From Trebonia sp035294225 (GTDB lineage Bacteria; Actinomycetota; Actinomycetes; Streptosporangiales; Streptosporangiaceae), in NCBI GenBank assembly GCA_035294225.1, contig DATGLH010000034.1, forward strand, positions 1 to 10,195: a stretch of DNA of 10,195 bases. Direction: 5' to 3'. A program made the translations under genes and the position numbers. The notes beneath the pieces were generated by a model, which saw nothing but the letters and a program-made list of their open reading frames with translations, searched no databases and was not told where the DNA came from. This document shows positions 1 through 5,109 of the stretch, piece by piece; the stretch's first letter is position 1, and every line of letters starts with the position of its first letter.

Positions 1-236
1 CTGGCCGCGGCTTCCGCGGCCAGGGCGGCCGTTATCCGCCGCTCGGCGGCATCGGGCATGGAGGGGGCGGGCACCGACGCCAGGAGCGAACTCACCGCGG
101 CCAGTTGCTCGCTGACCGACGTGCAGCGGGCGCAGCCCGCGATGTGCGCCGCGAGCCGCCTGCCACGGAAGCCCCCCGCGAGCCCGGCCCGGTACCTCGC
201 GAGTGCTTCCGCATCAGGGTGCCACTGCGCGCTCAT
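1..236 (-). CDS. Zinc-binding anti-sigma factor, N-terminal part (partial, runs off window)
   Basis: The reading frame starts at ATG 236-234 and stays open for 78 codons to the window edge, so only the N-terminus is present. Residues 31-38 read HIAGCARC, the HX3CX2C signature of the ZAS zinc-binding anti-sigma fold, with H31, C35 and C38 as ligands; the fourth ligand of this fold usually lies upstream, and H6 is a possible candidate. The start overlaps the sigma-factor stop as ATGA, and a strong Shine-Dalgarno GGGAGGAGG lies at 248-240, so translation is coupled to the sigma factor. By family knowledge such proteins bind the cognate ECF sigma factor in the cytoplasm and release it on stress. 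The position matches rsmA, downstream of sigM in M. tuberculosis. Any transmembrane segment would lie outside the window. The partnership with the neighbouring sigma factor is inferred from adjacency and coupling. Confidence 0.85.
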   Translation of the reverse strand, partial: MSAQWHPDAEALARYRAGLAGGFRGRRLAAHIAGCARCTSVSEQLAAVSSLLASVPAPSMPDAAERRITAALAAEAAA

Positions 237-991
237 CCGCCTCCTCCCTGCTCAGGTGAGACGCCGCCGATGGCCGGCCGGTTCCCTTCCAGGGAGTAAT
301 CGCCGCGCAGATGCGAAAGATAGGGGAGCAGCCGGGCCCTGCCCCGCGCGCACCGGCTCTTCACGGTCCCGGTGGACACCCCCAGGATCCCGGCCGCCTC
401 GGCTACCGGATAACCCAGCATGTCGACGAGCACCAGTGCCGTCCGCTGCTGCACGGGCAGCATGCGCAGCGCCGCGTCGACGTCCAGCCTGGTCTCGATG
501 GCGTCCGCGGCGTCGGCCGGGCCGGCGGCCGGCCCGCCCCCCACCGCCGCCGGCGCGGCGGGGGGAGGCCCGCCGCTGCCGGCCTGCATGGCGAGTGTCT
601 CGAGCGTGCCAGGGTCGCCCGGCCAGCTGATGCTCCGCGTCGAGCGGCGGCGCAGCCGGTCGACGGCGGCATTCACCACGATCCGGTGCAGCCAGGTGGT
701 GACGGCCGAGTCGCCCCGGAAGTCCCCGGCTCGCCGGAAGGCCGAGACCATCGCTTCCTGAAGCGCGTCGGCCGCGTCCTCTGGGTCGCACGCGGTGCGC
801 AGCGCTACCGCCCACAGCCGGTCCTTGTGCCTGCTGAACAGCGTGCCGAAGGCTTCGGCGTCCCCCGCGACGTGGCGGCGCAGCAACTCGGCGTCAGACG
901 GCTCGCCGGAACCCCGCTCGCCGCCCGCTGGTCGCTCCTCACCCGCTGTGCCAGGGCCCATGCCGCCCGCCGGCTTCCGCCGCCCTATCAT
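233..991 (-). CDS. sigM: ECF RNA polymerase sigma factor, SigM type
   Basis: A 252-residue group 4 (ECF) sigma factor. Region 2 spans about residues 34-117: the core-binding and -10 recognition helices run through DPEDAADALQEA (69-80), FRGDSAVTTWLHRI (91-104) and a basic end at DRLRRRS. Region 4 spans about 165-225 with the helix-turn-helix GVSTGTVKSRCARGRARL, which reads the -35 element. The two are joined by a Gly/Pro/Ala-rich linker of roughly 38 residues (125-163). It is longer than typical ECF factors of about 170-200 residues because of that linker and a disordered N-terminus of about 30 residues. Its start lies 16 bp after the pseudokinase stop; no clear ribosome-binding site is seen, and M11 (ATG 961-959) is an alternative start. 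The SigM name rests on synteny with the M. tuberculosis MviN-sigM-rsmA block rather than on sequence alone. It is probably held inactive by the overlapping downstream anti-sigma factor. Confidence 0.88.
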   Translation of the reverse strand: MIGRRKPAGGMGPGTAGEERPAGGERGSGEPSDAELLRRHVAGDAEAFGTLFSRHKDRLWAVALRTACDPEDAADALQEAMVSAFRRAGDFRGDSAVTTWLHRIVVNAAVDRLRRRSTRSISWPGDPGTLETLAMQAGSGGPPPAAPAAVGGGPAAGPADAADAIETRLDVDAALRMLPVQQRTALVLVDMLGYPVAEAAGILGVSTGTVKSRCARGRARLLPYLSHLRGDYSLEGNRPAIGGVSPEQGGGG

Positions 992-1007
992 CGGCGCGAC
1001 GCGGCTG

Positions 1008-2609
1008 TCAGCCGGTTCTGGACGCGGCGGACCCGCGGATGACCACGTTGTATATCCGTGCCTGGTACCGCCCCGGTTGCCCGGGCATGGGCGGCAGGTT
1101 GCCGGTGAGCCAGATCAGCACATAGCGGCCGGTGGCCGGGGAGTCGATCGTGTAGACGTGGTCTCCGGATGCCGTCGCGGCAGGCGCCACCTTGGTGAAG
1201 TTGCCCAGCGCGGTCCTGGACATGGCGCTGGAGTTACCGAGGTAGATCTCCGCGGTCGTGCTGCCCGACGTGCCGAACTGCACCTCTACCTGGCTCAGCC
1301 GCACCTCCTGGCCCATGTCGATGAGGAGGCCGGTGCCCGGCTTGAGGCCGCCGAAATCGGGCTGCAAGTAGTAACTCGTGGCCCAGTAGGTACTGGGGTT
1401 GTTGTCGATGGCCTGCCCCGCGGTCGAGGGGTCCTCGGTGTTACCGGGCGGCGAGCCGTAGATGTTGAACGTGCTGTCGCCGACCGGCTTGAGCACCGCC
1501 GCCGACGCCGGCGGCGCGGAGCTGACCTTTGTCCGCGGCGTGCCGCCCGCCTGATGGCCGGACGCGTGCAGGCCGCCGCTGATGGCCCACGCCGCCGCGG
1601 CGGCCGCCGCGAGCACGAGCACGAGCACCACGATGACCGCGGCGCGGCTGCCGGAGCCGCGCTGGGCGGCCGGATAGTGCCGCCGGTACGGAGCGGTGCC
1701 GCTGGGACCGTTGTCCGGCACCGCCCAGGTGCCCGGGTCGTCCGGACTGGGCGGGTAGCCGTAGTCGTACCGCTGGGGCGCGTCGAAGGCGCCCCGCCCC
1801 GCCGGCGGGGCGGGGTCCGGGAGCGGTATCGGGGGCGCCACGCTGGTCAGCTCGTCGGCGAACGTGGCGGGGTCCGCGATCGGCGGTCCCTGCCGGTTCG
1901 GGCGCTGCAATAGCGCCCGGCAGACCACGCCGTCGATGGCCGGCGACACGTCCGCGGTGACCTGCCGGGGCGTGCATACCGTGCCGTCGGAGGCCGTCGG
2001 CGCGGGCGGCAGCCCGGTCTGCGACTCGCCGGGCCAGTAGCCGGTCAGCGCCGCGTACAGCAGCGCGGCCAGGTCCCGCGTGTCGGCGGCGGCGGGGTCG
2101 CTCGCGGCCGGGGCGGTGAGGCCGTCGCCGGCCAGTGCCGCGTCGATGCCCAGCCCGGTGATCTTCACCCCGCTGCTGCGCGTCCAGCGGAGGGCTTGCG
2201 GTGTCAGCCGCAGGTGGACTTGCCCGGCGGCGTGCGCCCCGGCCAGCGCCCGGGCCGCGTCGGCCACCAGGGCGCATGCCCGTGCCGGGTCCAGCGGGCC
2301 GTCCGTGAGCAGTTCGGTCAGCGTCTCGCCGCCCACCCACTCGAGCACCACGTAGGCCTGGTCGCCGCCGTCCTCGACGTCGAAGACCTGGGCCAGCCTC
2401 GGGTCGGTGAGTCTGCTCGCGGCCCGGGCTGCGGTCACCACCTGCGGTATCCGCGGGAATCCCGGCGCGAACGTCAGCACGGAGACAAGGCGCGCGAGCG
2501 TCTCGTCCATGGCCTTCCACATGGTCCAGCCGCTGCCGGCGGTCGCCTGGTCCACGAGCCGGTACCGCCCGGCGAGCCGGGTTCCGGGTTCAGAGGTGTA
2601 CGTGCTCAT
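1008..2609 (-). CDS. Membrane pseudokinase with extracytoplasmic discoidin-like domain
   Basis: The 533 residues show a Ser/Thr-kinase fold at about 12-255, a disordered Pro-rich juxtamembrane stretch (257-320), one transmembrane helix (323-343, Val/Leu/Ala-rich, preceded by Arg) and an outer domain (about 375-526). Catalytic residues are lost: the beta-3 Lys is L45 (VSVLTF), the HRD loop reads HLRLTP (132-137) with R134 for the catalytic Asp, and DFG reads GLG (152-154). The outer domain, with DNNPSTYWAT (402-411), LLIDMGQEVRLSQVEVQF (428-445) and a terminal beta-strand, looks like the galactose-binding/discoidin (F5/8 type C, CBM32-like) fold. The arrangement matches the C-terminal half of M. 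tuberculosis MviN (Rv3910), whose pseudokinase binds FhaA after PknB phosphorylation; here it is a separate gene. An in-frame TGA two codons before ATG 2609 fixes the 5' limit. There is no good ribosome-binding site next to the ATG. FhaA binding and a cell-wall ligand are inferences by homology. Confidence 0.85.
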   Translation of the reverse strand: MSTYTSEPGTRLAGRYRLVDQATAGSGWTMWKAMDETLARLVSVLTFAPGFPRIPQVVTAARAASRLTDPRLAQVFDVEDGGDQAYVVLEWVGGETLTELLTDGPLDPARACALVADAARALAGAHAAGQVHLRLTPQALRWTRSSGVKITGLGIDAALAGDGLTAPAASDPAAADTRDLAALLYAALTGYWPGESQTGLPPAPTASDGTVCTPRQVTADVSPAIDGVVCRALLQRPNRQGPPIADPATFADELTSVAPPIPLPDPAPPAGRGAFDAPQRYDYGYPPSPDDPGTWAVPDNGPSGTAPYRRHYPAAQRGSGSRAAVIVVLVLVLAAAAAAAWAISGGLHASGHQAGGTPRTKVSSAPPASAAVLKPVGDSTFNIYGSPPGNTEDPSTAGQAIDNNPSTYWATSYYLQPDFGGLKPGTGLLIDMGQEVRLSQVEVQFGTSGSTTAEIYLGNSSAMSRTALGNFTKVAPAATASGDHVYTIDSPATGRYVLIWLTGNLPPMPGQPGRYQARIYNVVIRGSAASRTG

Positions 2610-2701
2610 ACGTCAGCGCCAAGAGTGGGGCCGCTCTCGGCCTCCTTCCAGCCCCGGGTGTCCACGATCACCGTGCGGGTCCCGCCGCGGGTACCTCTCA
2701 T
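2606..2701 (-). CDS. Possible 31-aa small ORF overlapping the pseudokinase start
   Basis: ATG 2701-2699 opens a 31-codon frame (begins MRGTRGGTRTVIVDTRGWKE) ending in a TGA that overlaps the pseudokinase ATG as ATGA. Third codon positions are G or C in 25 of 31 codons, somewhat below what the neighbouring genes appear to have. No Shine-Dalgarno precedes its ATG. A strong SD-like GGAAGGAGG lies inside it (2649-2641), 31 nt before the pseudokinase start. The pseudokinase ATG itself lacks a close ribosome-binding site, so translation of this ORF could deliver ribosomes by termination-reinitiation, making it a leader or regulatory ORF. The product resembles no family I know. It could equally be a chance frame; conservation in related genomes decides. 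Confidence 0.35.
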   Translation of the reverse strand: MRGTRGGTRTVIVDTRGWKEAESGPTLGADV

Positions 2702-2709
2702 GCTAATGT

Positions 2710-2723
2710 CCGGCGCTAGCCGG
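2710..2723 (-). other. Short inverted repeat just before the small ORF
   Basis: On the minus strand CCGGC-TAGC-GCCGG forms a perfect 5-bp GC stem with a 4-nt loop, ending 8 bp before the small-ORF ATG at 2701. There is no U-tract, so it is not an intrinsic terminator. If transcribed it could mask translation initiation of the small ORF. Stems this short are common by chance in GC-rich DNA. Confidence 0.3.
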
Positions 2724-2728
2724 GAATC

Positions 2729-2760
2729 GGCGGCCTACGGGTGGTCCGGGAAAGGCCGCC
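2729..2760 (-). other. 7-bp inverted repeat in the pseudokinase leader
   Basis: GGCGGCC and its exact complement GGCCGCC (2760-2754 and 2735-2729 on the minus strand) flank an 18-nt loop. The upstream arm ends at the transcription start predicted from the TATAAC box at 2771-2766, so the repeat would either straddle +1 as an operator-like element or form the first hairpin of the leader RNA. No U-run follows, which argues against a classic terminator. The role is inferred from position only. Confidence 0.35.
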
Positions 2761-2765
2761 CCACC

Positions 2766-2794
2766 GTTATACGCGAATACTGCCAATGTCTCAC
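2766..2794 (-). promoter_or_regulatory. Candidate housekeeping-type promoter for pseudokinase-sigM
   Basis: On the minus strand the -10 candidate TATAAC (2771-2766) is preceded, after a 17-bp spacer, by GTGAGA (2794-2789), which matches the TTGACA consensus at 4 of 6 positions. The predicted start is near 2759, giving a leader of about 58 nt before the small ORF and about 150 nt before the pseudokinase ATG. It lies in the least GC-rich stretch of the cluster, immediately downstream of murJ. No experimental support is available from sequence alone. Confidence 0.4.
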
Positions 2795-2812
2795 ACCGGC
2801 ACGCCGAGTGTG
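2792..2812 (-). other. Hairpin downstream of murJ (possible non-canonical terminator)
   Basis: The minus strand reads CACAC-T-CGG-CGTG-CCG-GTGTG: an 8-bp stem with one bulged T and a 4-nt loop, about 40 bp after the murJ stop. The sequence that follows (AGACATTGG) is not a T-run, so it would have to be a U-less actinobacterial terminator or a leader structure of a transcript starting at the ECF-type promoter just upstream. Confidence 0.35.
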
Positions 2813-2818
2813 CGCCAC

Positions 2819-2845
2819 GACGCCACGTACTGTCGCAGTTGTTCC
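2819..2845 (-). promoter_or_regulatory. Candidate ECF sigma-factor promoter (GGAAC-N18-CGTC)
   Basis: Reading the minus strand, GGAAC occupies 2845-2841 and CGTC 2822-2819, separated by exactly 18 bp. GGAAC and CGTC are the kind of -35 and -10 elements used by SigM/SigE-like ECF factors in actinobacteria. The -35 begins only 8 bp beyond the murJ stop codon and points at the pseudokinase-sigM-anti-sigma genes. This would be a natural place for sigM autoregulation, but the regulator is inferred from the motif and the downstream genes, not shown. Confidence 0.4.
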
Positions 2846-2853
2846 AGAACCGG

Positions 2854-5109
2854 TCACACACCCGTCACTCCCCGCCAACCTCCCTGTGATGATTTTGCCG
2901 CTATTTCGTTACATAACCGCACGAAGCGGCCAACTACGGAGCGTATCAGGACTCGGAACTCCTCAATACCGAGCACCCTGGCACAGAAGGCGTAAAGCAG
3001 CAGCGCGCCGCCGCCGCCGACGACCGTGCTCACCAGGCCGTAGAGGGGGCCGGGGGCGTGCAGCACCGAGCCGATGACCGCCATCGCCACGAACGCGAAC
3101 ACGAGCCCTGGCAGCGTGGCCAGGAACATCCGGACCAGGCTGCGGGTGATCCGCCACCCGTCCAGGCTGCCCACCCGGCGCAGCAGCAGCGGCCAGGCGA
3201 GCGCGGCGCCGGTCAGCGTGACGATATCGTAGGCGGCGGCCAGCCCGATCACCACCTGCCGTGGCGGCAGGATTTTCAGCGCGACCAGGTTGCCGATGAC
3301 GCCGACCACGAGCATCACCATGCCGATGATGGCCGGCGTCCGGTTCTCGTGGAACGAGTAGAACACGCGCAATTGCAGCTGGGTGAGCATGAACGGCACC
3401 AAGCCGAGCGAGAACACCCCGAACACCTCGCCGATGAGCCGGGCCTGCTGCGGTGTGGTGCTGCCGTGCCCGAAGAGGAACTCGCACAGCGGAGCGCCGA
3501 GCACGGCGAGGAAGACCGCCGCGGGCACCACGATGACCGACGCGAGCCTGACCCCGGTCGAGAAGTCATCCCGGACCAGTGAGTACCGGCGGTCGCTGGC
3601 ATGGCCGCTCATCCGTGGCAGCAGCGCGCTGATCACGGAGAGGCCCACGACCGCGTACGGGAGCTGGAACAGCTGCCACGCGTAGGAGTAGGGCGAGTAC
3701 CCGTTCCCGCCCGCGTGCGCGGCGGCGTTCGCGACCCGCTGCACCACCAGGTTGCCCGCCCACTGGGAGACGACGTAGCCTAGCATCCAGCCGGACATCC
3801 GGCCGATCTCGCTGATCTCCGACCGCCGCAGGTCCCACCGCAGCCGCATGCTGAACCCGGCGCGGCGCATGATGGGGAACAGCGCGATCGACTGGATCAC
3901 GATGCCGAGCGTGGTGCCCAGGCCGAGCAGCCGGATCCCGGCGGGCGAGATGTCCTGCGGCGTCCGGCCCAGCCCTTCGGTGGCGACGAAGATGCCGCCG
4001 ACGGCGATCACCACGACGTTGTTGATCACCGGCGTCCACATGTTGGGGCCGAACCGCCCGCGCGTGTTCAAGATCGCGCCGAGCAGGGAGTCCATCCCGT
4101 AGAAGAAGATCTGCGGGATGAAGAAGTACGCGAAGACCACCATCACGTGGTACTCGGCGGCGCCCGGGCTGCCGGGCGGGCCGTTGATGTTCCCCGCGTA
4201 CAGGTCCACCAGGGGAACGGCCAGGATCGTCGCGACGACCGTGACGGCGAGGAGCGCGATCACGCCGAGCGTGAAGATCCGCTCGGCATACGCCTCACCC
4301 CGGTCCGGGTCCTCCTTGGCCGCCCTCACCAGGAGCGGCACCACCACGCTGGTGAAGATGCCGCCGAGCATCAGGTAGTAGACGGTGTTGGGCAGCGTGT
4401 TGGAGTTGTTGTAGGCGTTCGCGAGGTCCACCGTGCCGAGCGCGTACACGAACACGAACGTGCGCAGGAACCCGGTGGCCCGGGACGCGAGCGTGCCGAG
4501 CGCCATCACCTGGCTGGACCGCGCCAGGTTCGGCTGGGTGTCGGCGGCCGGCTGCGGCCCGGTGCCCGGGACCTCCGGAACCCCCGGGGCCTCCAGGATG
4601 CGGGTGCGGTTCTCCCCGTCCGCCGGTTCCGGCGGCCGCCGTGCGCCGGGTGCCCCGCGCCTCGGCGGCGCGGGCCGTGGCGGCGCCTCCTGGTAGCCGA
4701 AGGTCTGCGGGTATCCCACCGGCGGCAGGAACGTCGTCGCCGGCGGCGGGTAAGCCACGCGCTGCCTGATGTCCGGCGGCGGGAGGTACCCCTCCCGTGG
4801 CGTGAACGTCGGGCGAGGCCGGCCATCGCCCCGGCGTGCCGCGCCGTGGCGCCCGCCGCGCTGCCGCTCGCCGCCCTGGCGCGGCGTGAAGGTGGGCCGC
4901 GGCCGCCCCGCGGGGGGCGCCTGCGGCGGCTGCCCGTAGGGGCCCGGTTCCGGCCGCGGTGCGGGCTGCTGCGGTGCGGCGGGCTGCCGGGGAGCGGGCT
5001 GCTGCGGTGCGGCGGGCTGCCGGGGCGTGAACGTCGGCCGCGGCGGAGATGGCGGCGGCGGATCGTCGTCCGGGAAGGGCGGGCCCGGGGGCCGTGTCGG
5101 CCTGGTCAT
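2854..5109 (-). CDS. murJ: Lipid II flippase MurJ with long proline-rich N-terminus
   Basis: MurJ (MviN), of the MOP superfamily, moves lipid II across the cytoplasmic membrane for peptidoglycan synthesis. Residues about 1-198 are a Pro/Arg/Gln-rich, probably disordered cytoplasmic tail with three RPTFTPR copies (24-30, 71-77, 99-105). The flippase core (about 200-725) shows some 14 hydrophobic segments and family motifs ASRATGFLR (208-216), TLPN (238-241), LPYAVVGLSVISALLPRMS (483-501) and LFGHG (545-549). The 751 residues exceed E. coli MurJ (about 510) because of the tail, but unlike M. tuberculosis MviN there is no fused C-terminal pseudokinase; that is the next gene. The ATG at 5109 overlaps the stop of the upstream exported protein (ATGA), with GGAGGG at 5120-5115, 5 nt before the start, so start choice and coupling are well supported. 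Two arginine positions important in E. coli MurJ appear replaced here (see findings). Confidence 0.95.
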   Translation of the reverse strand: MTRPTRPPGPPFPDDDPPPPSPPRPTFTPRQPAAPQQPAPRQPAAPQQPAPRPEPGPYGQPPQAPPAGRPRPTFTPRQGGERQRGGRHGAARRGDGRPRPTFTPREGYLPPPDIRQRVAYPPPATTFLPPVGYPQTFGYQEAPPRPAPPRRGAPGARRPPEPADGENRTRILEAPGVPEVPGTGPQPAADTQPNLARSSQVMALGTLASRATGFLRTFVFVYALGTVDLANAYNNSNTLPNTVYYLMLGGIFTSVVVPLLVRAAKEDPDRGEAYAERIFTLGVIALLAVTVVATILAVPLVDLYAGNINGPPGSPGAAEYHVMVVFAYFFIPQIFFYGMDSLLGAILNTRGRFGPNMWTPVINNVVVIAVGGIFVATEGLGRTPQDISPAGIRLLGLGTTLGIVIQSIALFPIMRRAGFSMRLRWDLRRSEISEIGRMSGWMLGYVVSQWAGNLVVQRVANAAAHAGGNGYSPYSYAWQLFQLPYAVVGLSVISALLPRMSGHASDRRYSLVRDDFSTGVRLASVIVVPAAVFLAVLGAPLCEFLFGHGSTTPQQARLIGEVFGVFSLGLVPFMLTQLQLRVFYSFHENRTPAIIGMVMLVVGVIGNLVALKILPPRQVVIGLAAAYDIVTLTGAALAWPLLLRRVGSLDGWRITRSLVRMFLATLPGLVFAFVAMAVIGSVLHAPGPLYGLVSTVVGGGGALLLYAFCARVLGIEEFRVLIRSVVGRFVRLCNEIAAKSSQGGWRGVTGV
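4954..5019 (-). repeat. 33-bp tandem duplication inside murJ
   Basis: Two adjacent 33-bp units (4987-5019 and 4954-4986) differ at only 2 positions and both encode QPAAPQQPAPR (MurJ residues 31-41 and 42-52). The unit is a multiple of three, so copy-number change would keep the frame. It lies in the disordered tail directly after the first RPTFTPR motif, which suggests recent slippage expansion. Confidence 0.85.

Noticed and set aside
795..1913. Plus-strand frame of 372 codons across sigM and the pseudokinase
   Set aside because: It spans two real minus-strand genes and has arginine- and glycine-rich composition without motifs.
1008..2609. Annotation as an active serine/threonine protein kinase
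   Set aside because: All three key catalytic positions (beta-3 Lys, HRD Asp, DFG Asp) are replaced, so pseudokinase is the better call.
2729..2760. Intrinsic terminator for murJ
   Set aside because: The stem is real but no T-run follows on the minus strand and the loop is 18 nt; kept only as an inverted repeat.
2196..3077. Plus-strand frames crossing the murJ-pseudokinase gap (also 2741-2995)
   Set aside because: They run antisense through coding regions on both sides, have no ribosome-binding site and encode nothing recognisable, so the gap holds no plus-strand gene I can support.
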